Assembly (NCBI GenBank): GCA_002170595.1
Contig: NHDP01000009.1
Span: 85,250-120,258 of the forward strand
Origin: Alphaproteobacteria bacterium TMED62
Lineage (GTDB): Bacteria; Pseudomonadota; Alphaproteobacteria; TMED109
DNA: 35,009 nucleotides
Direction of reading: 5' to 3'
How positions within the stretch are numbered: position 1 is the stretch's first letter; the number at the start of each line of letters is the position of its first letter. The notes under the pieces are model-generated. The model saw only the letters and a program-made list of their open reading frames with translations, was not told where the DNA came from and did not search any database. Shown here one piece after another: positions 10,734 to 19,417 of the stretch. The position numbers were made by a program, and so were the translations under genes.

Positions 10734-11732
10734 TTGCCATTTTTGAACTTAGCAACTCTTTTAAAATTAAAAATGTCTAATATAAATTCAACTTTATTAG
10801 GTACTTCAGATATTTTTAATTTTCTTGAGAGTTCAAACTATCAATCAGTTAGGATAGATAGAAAAATTTTGATACCATTTTCTTTATTTGGATTAGAAAG
10901 ATTGATTAATAGATATATTGCTCCTTTACCTTTATTTTCAAATATATGCCTAAGACATTACAATATTTCTAGGTCTTTAAAAGTAATTGATAAGACAAAA
11001 AAAAAGTCAGTTAGTATAATAATACCATGTAAAAATGAAAGAGGTAATATTATCAGTGCTATAAAAAGATTGCCTAAATTTACCGATCAAATAGAAGTTA
11101 TTTTTGTAGAAGGTAACTCTAATGATGGTACTTGGAATGAGATTAATAAAGTAATAAAAAATAATAAAAGTTTAAAAACAAAAATTAAAATAAAAGCTTA
11201 CAAACAACCATCAAAAGGAAAGGCCGATGCTGTCTTTTATGCTTTTGATAAAGCAAAAAATGACATATTAATTATTTTAGATGGAGATTTAACAGTAGCT
11301 CCTGAAACATTGGATAAGTTTTGGAAAAAAATCTCTACTGGTGAGGCGGAATATGTTAATGGCTCAAGGTTGGTTTATCCTATGGATAATAACGCTATGA
11401 GGTTTTTAAATTATATAGCTAATAAGCTATTTTCTTTATTATTTACTTGGCTTTTAGGTCAAAGGTTTACTGATACATTGTGTGGTACAAAAGTAATAAG
11501 TAAAAAAAATTATCTAAGAGCTAAAAAGAAAAACAAAGATTTAGGAAACTTCGACCCATTTGGTGATTTTTTTATAATTTTCGGTGCTTCTAGATTGTGT
11601 TTAAAAATTACTGAAGTCCCAATAAGATATAAGGCTAGAGTATATGGCGAAACTCAAATTTCAAGATTTAGTCATGGTATATTATTAATAAAAATGTTAA
11701 TTTTTGCTTTCTTTAAAATTAAAGCAGTATAA
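10734..11732 (+). CDS. GT2 (dolichol-phosphate mannosyltransferase/ArnC-like) glycosyltransferase; C-terminal part of a methyltransferase-GT2 fusion
   Basis: SVSIIIPCKNERGNIISAIKRL, DILIILDGDLTVAPETL, DTLCGTKV, hydrophobic C-terminus. The called start is not a real start: methyltransferase sequence continues upstream in the same frame to 10539. Confidence 0.8.
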   Translation: MPFLNLATLLKLKMSNINSTLLGTSDIFNFLESSNYQSVRIDRKILIPFSLFGLERLINRYIAPLPLFSNICLRHYNISRSLKVIDKTKKKSVSIIIPCKNERGNIISAIKRLPKFTDQIEVIFVEGNSNDGTWNEINKVIKNNKSLKTKIKIKAYKQPSKGKADAVFYAFDKAKNDILIILDGDLTVAPETLDKFWKKISTGEAEYVNGSRLVYPMDNNAMRFLNYIANKLFSLLFTWLLGQRFTDTLCGTKVISKKNYLRAKKKNKDLGNFDPFGDFFIIFGASRLCLKITEVPIRYKARVYGETQISRFSHGILLIKMLIFAFFKIKAV

Positions 11733-11750
11733 GTTGTATTAGTTTTATTT

Positions 11751-12452
11751 ATGAAATTTTTTGTTTTAAAAATACTTATGCTTTTTGATTTCTTTCATAA
11801 AAGAAAAATTTTAAGGGCATTAAAAAACTTATTAAAAAAAAATGATAATATTATTTTTGATGTAGGAGGACACCATGGTGAAAGTATATTTTTCTTTAAT
11901 ACAAACTTTAATACTTCAAAAATTTATACTTTTGAACCAATAGAAGATAACTTTTTAAAGTTAAAAAACAAAACTAAAAATATACAAGAGAAAGTTATAT
12001 ATTTTAATTTTGCGTTAGGCAATAAAAAAGAAAAGAAGGCAATAAAAAAAATGATAGAAACTTCTTCTTCTACATTAAATGAAATCAATGAAAAATCAAA
12101 ATATTTTAAGAAAAAAAAATTTTTTTTAGGGTTAAGTAAGAAAGATAAAATGTACATAGAAAAAAATGTATTTATAGAAAAAGGTATAGACATTATAAAA
12201 AAATTTAAAATAGATAAGGTTGATTTACTTAAAATAGATACAGAAGGCTACGAACTTAATGTAATTAGGGGATTTGAAAAAAGTATTGATAAAGTAGATT
12301 CAGTAATTTTTGAACACCACTATGATACAATGATTAAGAAGACATATACATATAGCGATGTTAATAAATATTTAATTAATTCAGGGTTTCAGTTGAAGTA
12401 TAAGTTTAAAATGCCTTTTAGGAGAACATTTGAGTATATTTATTCTAAATAA
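11751..12452 (+). CDS. FkbM-family methyltransferase
   Basis: NIIFDVGGHHGESIFFF, YTFEPIEDNFLKL, VDLLKIDTEGYELNVIRGF. Confidence 0.88.
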   Translation: MKFFVLKILMLFDFFHKRKILRALKNLLKKNDNIIFDVGGHHGESIFFFNTNFNTSKIYTFEPIEDNFLKLKNKTKNIQEKVIYFNFALGNKKEKKAIKKMIETSSSTLNEINEKSKYFKKKKFFLGLSKKDKMYIEKNVFIEKGIDIIKKFKIDKVDLLKIDTEGYELNVIRGFEKSIDKVDSVIFEHHYDTMIKKTYTYSDVNKYLINSGFQLKYKFKMPFRRTFEYIYSK

Positions 12453-13785
12453 AAATAGTTTAATAGATAATGCTGTTATATTTTTTTTATTAGCATTTTT
12501 GGTAAGATTAATTTTTTTATTTTTTCAAAACCCTATTCCTGAAAATCTTATAGAAGATGAACTGCTTTATTGGAATAGCGGTCTCATCTATTTAGATAAA
12601 GGATTTTTGGAAGCCTCAATAACGGCTGAAAGAATGCTAGGTATTTTTATTTATTCTAAGACGCTTTTAGCTTTAAGTTTTAAAAATCTTAAAATTTATT
12701 TAGCTTTTCAAGCTGTAATAGATTCATTAACCTGTGTCACAATATATAAAACAGGAAGTATTATATTCCCAAAACAAAAAATTTATATATACTTATCAGC
12801 TACATTATCTCCTTTAATGATTATTTTGACTTCTCAAGTATTATCAGAAACAATATTTTTATTTCTTTTTACTATATTTCTTTATTTTTCAGTAAAAATT
12901 ATAATAGAAGAAAATCAATTATATTATAAAATTGCTATGGCAGGATTATTTCTAGGTCTGGCCACTTGTATAAGGTCTATAACCTATCCTTTAGTTTTTA
13001 TATCTACTGTGCCATTTATAATAATTTTAATTAAAAAAAATGTTTTTAAAGATAAGATATTTATAGCATGTATAACTTTTCTATTTTTTGCATTATTACC
13101 TTTATCACCTAGAATTTATGATAATATTAAAAATCATAATACCTATGCTTTAACTGGCCAATCTGGTCCCCACTTAGCTTATTGGGTAGCTCCTATGATT
13201 ATATCAGAAACTAAAAATATGAATAGAAATGATGCTATAAAGGTTGTTAATAAAGTTGCTGAAAAATATCCTCTTACTGATGATTATTATAAGAATGATA
13301 AAATATTGAGAAATGTCGGTTTTAAAGTATTATCAGAGGTGAATAAAATTGATTTAGTTTATCATTGGGCTAAAGCTGGACTAATCAATATAGTTGCGCC
13401 TTCAATACTTATAGATAAAAATCTGAGAGCTCTGCCACATCCATCATATTATGAAACTGGAAATACTTTACTATGGTTAAAGTTAATATTATACAATTCA
13501 GAATATCATAATTATTTGATTTATATATCTATAGCTTCTATAACTTGTATTTTTACTATAATTTCGCTAGTAATAGGTCCTTTATTTATTTTTCGAAATC
13601 AAAAAACGATATTTTATCTTACTACTCTATGTATTTTGTATTTTCTTTTAATAACTGGACCAGTTCTTTCGCCAAAATATATCTTTCCCATCCTTCCTTG
13701 TATTTTTTTGTATCAAGGAATAACTTTATTTAAATTAGTTAAATTTATAAAGATCTTAACTAAAAGTGACTACAGAAAGCTATAA
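12430..13785 (+). CDS. Polytopic membrane glycosyltransferase, GT39/ArnT-like (GT-C)
   Basis: Acidic residues after the first TM (IPENLIEDELLYW), many predicted TMs, GLATCIRSITYPL segment; family call is by overall character. Confidence 0.6.
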   Translation: MSIFILNKNSLIDNAVIFFLLAFLVRLIFLFFQNPIPENLIEDELLYWNSGLIYLDKGFLEASITAERMLGIFIYSKTLLALSFKNLKIYLAFQAVIDSLTCVTIYKTGSIIFPKQKIYIYLSATLSPLMIILTSQVLSETIFLFLFTIFLYFSVKIIIEENQLYYKIAMAGLFLGLATCIRSITYPLVFISTVPFIIILIKKNVFKDKIFIACITFLFFALLPLSPRIYDNIKNHNTYALTGQSGPHLAYWVAPMIISETKNMNRNDAIKVVNKVAEKYPLTDDYYKNDKILRNVGFKVLSEVNKIDLVYHWAKAGLINIVAPSILIDKNLRALPHPSYYETGNTLLWLKLILYNSEYHNYLIYISIASITCIFTIISLVIGPLFIFRNQKTIFYLTTLCILYFLLITGPVLSPKYIFPILPCIFLYQGITLFKLVKFIKILTKSDYRKL

Positions 13786-14724
13786 AGATTTTTCATACTC
13801 TTTTATGGTTTCTTTTATTCCTGTTTTAATATCTATTTTTGGTTTCCAGCCTAATTTGCTTATTTTAGTAGTATCTAATTTTTTTAGCATTGTACCATCT
13901 GGCATACTTTTATTAAATGAAAAACTACCTTTCCATCCTATCTGTTTAGCTATTATTTCAGCAAGTTCTTTAATTGAGATTTCTCTTGATGAGCCTACGT
14001 TTATTGGCTCAGGAGAGGAGTAGTTTTCAGCTAAGTAACAAACAGCATCGGCCAGGTCATTAACATAAAGAAAATCTCTTTTAGGTTTACCGGTCCCCCA
14101 TATCTCCACACTTTCTTTTTTATATTTTTTTGCATTAGTAATTTTATTTATTAAAGCAGCTAACACATGAGAAGTTTTCAAATCAAAATTATCATTTGGT
14201 CCATATAAATTTGTAGGCATAACAGTAATAAAATCTTTATTATGTTCTTTAAATAAATAACTACATAATTTAAGACCAGCTATTTTAGCAATTGCGTAAC
14301 CCTCATTTGTTTTTTCTAGAGGTTTGCATAACAATGCTTCTTCCTTTATAGGCTGTTTGGCTTCTTTAGGATAGATACACGAGGACCCCAAGAATATTAG
14401 TTTTTGTACATTATTTTCTGCGGCTGATCTTATGATATTACTTTGTATCATTAAGTTTTGATATAAGAATTCAAATTGGTTTAAACTATTTGTTAGAATA
14501 CCTCCAACCTTAGCTGCAGCTATAAAAATAACTTGAGGAGAGTTTGCCTTTATCCAATTAAAAGTTTGATTTTGATTAGTTAAGTCTAAGTCATTTTTTT
14601 TAACAGTTAATACACTAAGTTTTCTATTTTTAAGTTTTTCTAATATAGCTTTGCCAACCATACCATTGTGACCAGCAACCCATATTTTTTTTTTTTTTAA
14701 ATCAAACTTATAGTCTTTTAACAT
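13780..14724 (-). CDS. fcl: GDP-L-fucose synthase
   Basis: KIWVAGHNGMVGKAILEKL, FLGSSCIYPKEAKQPIKEE, YAIAKIAGLKLC, MPTNLYGPNDNFD, SMPDGTMLKKLDTTKISKLGWKP. Confidence 0.95.
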   Translation of the reverse strand: MLKDYKFDLKKKKIWVAGHNGMVGKAILEKLKNRKLSVLTVKKNDLDLTNQNQTFNWIKANSPQVIFIAAAKVGGILTNSLNQFEFLYQNLMIQSNIIRSAAENNVQKLIFLGSSCIYPKEAKQPIKEEALLCKPLEKTNEGYAIAKIAGLKLCSYLFKEHNKDFITVMPTNLYGPNDNFDLKTSHVLAALINKITNAKKYKKESVEIWGTGKPKRDFLYVNDLADAVCYLAENYSSPEPINVGSSREISIKELAEIIAKQIGWKGSFSFNKSMPDGTMLKKLDTTKISKLGWKPKIDIKTGIKETIKEYEKSL

Positions 14725-14726
14725 AA

Positions 14727-15764
14727 CTATCTTAAAGACCTGATATCACACTGGACCATTTCAGATATCATGCTTTCTAATGAAATTTTAGGAATCCAAT
14801 TTAATTTTTCTTTAGCTTTTGATGCATCTCCTTCTAAGTAGTCAACTTCAGTAGGTCTAAAATATCTGTTATCTATTTGAACCAATACGTTACCATTTTT
14901 GTTGTCTTTACCTATTTCATTAATACCTGCTCCAACCCACTCTAGAGTAACATCTATTTCTTTGAAAGCTATCTCACAAAATTCTCTTACTGTATAACTC
15001 TTTCCAGTGGCTAATACAAAGTCTTCAGCTTGATCGTGTTGTAAAATTTTCCACATTCCTTCTACATAATCCTTTGCATGACCCCAATCTCTTCTAGCAT
15101 CTAAATTACCTAGCCAAAGTTTTTGTTGTTTGCCTTTAAAAATAGATGCCACTGCTCTAGTAATTTTCCTTGTAACAAATGTCTCTCCTCTTATAGGGCT
15201 TTCATGGTTAAAAAGTATTCCATTGCTTGCAAATAAATTATAGGCTTCTCTATAATTTACAGTTACCCAATAAGAAAAAAGCTTTGCAGCTGCATAGGGG
15301 CTTCTGGGTTGAAATATTGTTCTCTCATTTTGAGGAGGAGAAGACTTTCCAAACATTTCGGACGTAGATGCCTGATAAAACTTTACCTTATCTATCATGT
15401 TAAGAGTTCTAATCGCCTCAAGCATTCTTACAGTTCCTAAAGCGTCAGAGTTCGCAGTGTATTCAGGAGTTTCAAAACTTACCTGAACATGACTTTGTGC
15501 TCCTAAATTATAAATTTCATCAGGTTGAGTTTTCTGAATAATTCTTATTAGGTTTGATGAATCTGTCAAATCTCCATAATGTAAAACAAAATTAGGCTCT
15601 TTTTCATGTGGGTCAATATAAATACTTTCTAATCTTCCAGTATTAAATGATGAGGATCTTCTTTTAATACCATGTACCTCATAGTTTTTTTTTAAAAGAA
15701 ACTTTGATAGATAGGCTCCATCTTGTCCTGTAACACCAGTGATTAAAGCTATTTTTTTTATCAA
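14727..15764 (-). CDS. gmd: GDP-mannose 4,6-dehydratase
   Basis: [80 protein letters not shown] start. Confidence 0.97.
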   Translation of the reverse strand: MIKKIALITGVTGQDGAYLSKFLLKKNYEVHGIKRRSSSFNTGRLESIYIDPHEKEPNFVLHYGDLTDSSNLIRIIQKTQPDEIYNLGAQSHVQVSFETPEYTANSDALGTVRMLEAIRTLNMIDKVKFYQASTSEMFGKSSPPQNERTIFQPRSPYAAAKLFSYWVTVNYREAYNLFASNGILFNHESPIRGETFVTRKITRAVASIFKGKQQKLWLGNLDARRDWGHAKDYVEGMWKILQHDQAEDFVLATGKSYTVREFCEIAFKEIDVTLEWVGAGINEIGKDNKNGNVLVQIDNRYFRPTEVDYLEGDASKAKEKLNWIPKISLESMISEMVQCDIRSLR

Positions 15765-15832
15765 TTGTGAATTACCTTTAACTATTAAGTTATTATATTA
15801 CATTATAAATAAAAAAACTACATAAGGAAATT

Positions 15833-17956
15833 TTGATTTTAGTGACGAAGCATATAATACCAACATTTTTTGCATTTTTAGCAACATGGGTCATTTTTAC
15901 TGCAACACCTTTTTTTAGATTGAATGGACTGTATCCTCAAGTAGATACACAAATCATTTATTTACACAGTGTTTGCGGACTAATGTTTATTTATTTTTCC
16001 GGTAAATTAGTTTTTAATAAATATGAATTAAAACACTTAAATCATCCTCTTATAATTATTCCATTTGCTTTGGCAATTCTTGGTATTGTATCTAGTTTAT
16101 TTGCAAAAAGTCTTAATGGTTCCTTGGCAGGTTCTCTTCAAGTAGGACAAGGAGTATTTTGGTATTTTGACTTGACCATAATATTGATAGTTTTTTCCCA
16201 AGTATCCCAAATTAGATTCTCTAGAGTCTTACTTTTTGTAAATTTAATGATTATAACATTTATAGTCTCATTTTTTACATTTTTTCCTCATTGGAAAGGG
16301 ATCCCTGTAAGTTTTTATTATTTTACAGATTATTTGTGTTTTTATGGTGTTTTAAGTTTTATATTATTCACTACATTAACAAAAAAAACTTATTTAAATA
16401 TTCTAGCTTTTATAATTTTAGGTTTTTATATTTCAATTTTAGAAAATAGAGCTGCAATGTTATTTTGGGGTACTACTTTAATAGCAGGAATAACCTATTA
16501 TATTTTAAATTCAGTAAATATTTCTTTTAAAAATAAAAATATTTCAAAGGTATTATTTTCTGATTCTATGTTTGTTTTTCTAGTATTTTTTTTATCATTA
16601 TTAATGCTTTTTAGTTCTCTATATTTTTGGTCTTCTGATTTTAATCTTCCAAAAAATATTAAAGATACTTTGTTAGATGCACCAGTAGTAAGAGGAAAAA
16701 TTATTGAAAATAGCTTGTACAGCTTGGACAATTTTAAAAATCTGTTAATCGGTAATGGGTGGGGTAACACTCCCAGTTTATTGTTGGAAAATATGAACTC
16801 TTGGCAATATGATGAATTACGCCTTGGTTATAATCTTCATTTTCATACACATAATGAATTAGTTGAACATATCATATCTCTAGGAATATTTGGTGGTATT
16901 CTATTTTTAATATTTATTTTTTATATATTTCGTGCTTCAAAAAGCTTTTCTTTTGAAAGTAAGCTGGGATGGTTTCTTTTTTTTAAAATAACATGTTTTT
17001 GGTTTTTATGGACAGGCACTTTCACATTATTTGCTGTAGTTCTAAGTTGCTTTATTATAACAAAAACTAGACAAAATAAATATTTTATTTTTCTTAATCA
17101 AAATAGCAGAACTAAAAATAACATTTTTGCTTTAATGTTTTTATTTATTGGCCTTTTTTTATTTTATGGAGCATATATCACTTATGCTTCTACTAAAACA
17201 AATTCAATGTTGAAATATAGTAAAATAATTAATGGTAAAAATGATAGTAACTCGAAAAATAAAGAGTGTTTAGCTTTTTATGATAATTTTAACAGAGGTG
17301 GCTTAGTTTTGGATAGGTTTTTACATGGATATTCTTCACATTTATTCACATTAGATATTGAAAATGTAGATGATAATGCTCTTTATGTGTTTTATCAATT
17401 GCAGTGTAAGGCTAATAATATAATAAAAGAAGGTATTGCTTCTTCCTCATTACTAAATACTTCTATGCAAGCGGATACTAATTTTTATTATAAATTTGGT
17501 AAAACTCAATTAGGTATTAACTACATTGAAAAAAATTATAATAATTGGTTAGAAAAGGCTTTAATGATGTCAAAAGATATGCCTAACAGAGGAGATTTAA
17601 TTATGCCGTTTTTATCTTATGCTATTAATAGTAATAAAAGTGAAGACGCTGTAAAAATTTGCAAAAAATCTGTAAAAGGGATTGAAGCAATGTGCGATTT
17701 AATAAGTGCCAATGAAATATTAGCATACAATAATATTGGTAAAGAAGAAATCAAAAAAGCTATTTTTTTGATAAATAAAGCTATAAATAAAGGAATATTT
17801 AATGAAATTGTATATGGTTTTTGGTTCAATCAAGAAGAAAGAATTTTTGAATTTTGGGGGCTGAAAGGAATACCATTATCACCTGATATATTATTTTTAA
17901 TATCTAATAAAGAAAAAAAACAATTAGAGCAATTAATTCAGCAATCATATGAGTAG
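15833..17956 (+). CDS. O-antigen ligase/polymerase-like membrane protein (Wzy/WaaL type) with a long C-terminal soluble region
   Basis: Multiple TMs, large periplasmic loop containing HFHTHNELVEHIISLGIFGGILFLIF (Wzy_C-type motif), then a ~270-aa hydrophilic C-terminus; TTG start. Confidence 0.8.
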   Translation: MILVTKHIIPTFFAFLATWVIFTATPFFRLNGLYPQVDTQIIYLHSVCGLMFIYFSGKLVFNKYELKHLNHPLIIIPFALAILGIVSSLFAKSLNGSLAGSLQVGQGVFWYFDLTIILIVFSQVSQIRFSRVLLFVNLMIITFIVSFFTFFPHWKGIPVSFYYFTDYLCFYGVLSFILFTTLTKKTYLNILAFIILGFYISILENRAAMLFWGTTLIAGITYYILNSVNISFKNKNISKVLFSDSMFVFLVFFLSLLMLFSSLYFWSSDFNLPKNIKDTLLDAPVVRGKIIENSLYSLDNFKNLLIGNGWGNTPSLLLENMNSWQYDELRLGYNLHFHTHNELVEHIISLGIFGGILFLIFIFYIFRASKSFSFESKLGWFLFFKITCFWFLWTGTFTLFAVVLSCFIITKTRQNKYFIFLNQNSRTKNNIFALMFLFIGLFLFYGAYITYASTKTNSMLKYSKIINGKNDSNSKNKECLAFYDNFNRGGLVLDRFLHGYSSHLFTLDIENVDDNALYVFYQLQCKANNIIKEGIASSSLLNTSMQADTNFYYKFGKTQLGINYIEKNYNNWLEKALMMSKDMPNRGDLIMPFLSYAINSNKSEDAVKICKKSVKGIEAMCDLISANEILAYNNIGKEEIKKAIFLINKAINKGIFNEIVYGFWFNQEERIFEFWGLKGIPLSPDILFLISNKEKKQLEQLIQQSYE

Positions 17957-18007
17957 TTGCAAAAATGCAACACTATAAAATTTTTTGAAAATAAATAAAA
18001 AACTATT

Positions 18008-18034
18008 TTGCATTAAGCTATTAATGGTTATAAT
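18008..18034 (+). promoter_or_regulatory. Candidate sigma-70-like promoter for the outer membrane protein gene
   Basis: TTGCAT (18008-18013) and perfect TATAAT (18029-18034), 15-nt spacer (16 nt if TTTGCA at 18007 is the -35); predicted start near 18041. Confidence 0.45.
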
Positions 18035-18072
18035 ACATTGTTAAACAATTGTTTATTATATGGAGAAATAAT

Positions 18073-19362
18073 ATGAATTTTATTAAAAAATCTTTAATGC
18101 TAGCGCTAGTAGTCTTAAGTGCTTTAGTATTAAATAAGAGGGCTTACTCTGCAGGTGATTATGGATTAAGTTGTACCAATACTGCATATGGAGTGCATTT
18201 AGGAGAGTCATTGTATTTTCAAGCAACTTCTGATGCTATTCAAGATGTAACAGCTTATGGAGTATACACTGGTTTAGATTGCGCTTACTCAGGTGGTGGT
18301 AGAACAAATAGTTCAGCTATTGTAGGCGGTGAGATAGCCAGAGCAGCAGCTAATGCTGTTATAGGAGCTGTATCAGGTAGACTATCAACTGCAATGAGCA
18401 TGAATTCTGATACTGCTGCACACATGTCATATTCATCTAACGGTAATGGAATTGGCATGGCTGCTAACCACATTGTTGGTGGGTTAAGTCTTTGGACTAA
18501 TGTCGCAAGTACTAATTTTGAAAATGATCAAACTTTTTCTACGGTTAGAGCAGATAGTAATTCTTTTGATGGAGATGCTTCAGCTTTCACAGTTGGACTT
18601 GATAAAAGATTTGGTAATATTGTAGTTGGTCTAGCGTACACTGGTTTTGATACTACAATAGATACAGATGTAAATGGTGGTAAAATTGAAGGCGAAGGAG
18701 AGACATTAGGTCTTTATGTTGGTCTTGATACAGGTCCATTACAAATAAGTATAGGTGCAGGTACTGGTGAATATGAGTTTGATACAACTAGAAGAGATTT
18801 GGGAAGTGATCTTACAATTTCAGCTAGTGATATAACAGCTGATATTACTTATTATCATTTAGGATTATCAGGAGAACTTAATAGAGGTAAATTAACTTTT
18901 AGACCAAGAGCTAGCTATAGAAACTTTGATTTAGATATGCCAGCATTTACCGACTTAGTTCCTGATGATAATAATACTTTGACTGGATCAAGTCATGGTA
19001 CAGCCTTCGTAACAACATCCACTACTGCTAATGAGGCTATATCTGGTAAAACTTATAGTTCTGACATGAGCGAAGCAGGCTTGAGTATAGCATTAGCAAC
19101 AGGTAGTAAATTAGTACCATTCTTTGATGTTGCTTATGTAAGTGAAGATACGACTGCAGCAGCTTATCAAGTTGAAGTAACTGCTGATGCAACTTCTGCT
19201 GACCTTGATGCTTCAGCTCCAGACGGTTATATAACCTATGGAGGTGGTTTAATCTTAAATCTTCAAAGTAAACTTTCAGGATATTTATCAGTCATGGAAA
19301 CTACTAATAGAGAAGATTTCTCAGAAACTACTCTTTCAGGAAGTTTAAGACTTAGGTTTTAA
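18073..19362 (+). CDS. Autotransporter-type outer membrane beta-barrel protein
   Basis: Signal peptide MNFIKKSLMLALVVLSALVLNKRAYSA, repeated amphipathic strands, C-terminal ...LSGSLRLRF ending in Phe. Start at 18073 with upstream GGAGA is better than 18049. Confidence 0.85.
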   Translation: MNFIKKSLMLALVVLSALVLNKRAYSAGDYGLSCTNTAYGVHLGESLYFQATSDAIQDVTAYGVYTGLDCAYSGGGRTNSSAIVGGEIARAAANAVIGAVSGRLSTAMSMNSDTAAHMSYSSNGNGIGMAANHIVGGLSLWTNVASTNFENDQTFSTVRADSNSFDGDASAFTVGLDKRFGNIVVGLAYTGFDTTIDTDVNGGKIEGEGETLGLYVGLDTGPLQISIGAGTGEYEFDTTRRDLGSDLTISASDITADITYYHLGLSGELNRGKLTFRPRASYRNFDLDMPAFTDLVPDDNNTLTGSSHGTAFVTTSTTANEAISGKTYSSDMSEAGLSIALATGSKLVPFFDVAYVSEDTTAAAYQVEVTADATSADLDASAPDGYITYGGGLILNLQSKLSGYLSVMETTNREDFSETTLSGSLRLRF

Positions 19363-19381
19363 ATACTGAAATTCTTTTTAC

Positions 19382-19417
19382 AAATCCTTCTCTTTAATTA
19401 GAGAAGGATTTTTTTTT
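19382..19417 (+). terminator. Intrinsic terminator of the outer membrane protein gene
   Basis: Perfect 12-bp stem AAATCCTTCTCT / AGAGAAGGATTT (19382-19393 / 19400-19411), 6-nt loop TTAATT, T9 run at 19409-19417. Confidence 0.9.

Noticed and set aside
12112-12128. A8T8 block inside the FkbM gene as a regulatory or repeat element
   Set aside because: In-frame Lys/Phe codons (KKKFFLG) in an AT-rich gene; no supporting context.
13766-14023. 85-aa plus-strand ORF antisense to fcl
   Set aside because: Fully covered by the strongly supported fcl C-terminus; no independent start signal.
17956-17971. GTTGCA-AAAA-TGCAAC hairpin after the O-antigen ligase stop codon as a terminator
   Set aside because: Only 6 bp, AT-rich, and the T run is several nt away; not convincing as an intrinsic terminator.
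18049-18072. N-terminal extension MFIIWRNN of the OMP ORF
   Set aside because: Start falls within the palindrome at the predicted transcription start; signal peptide begins cleanly at 18073 behind GGAGA.
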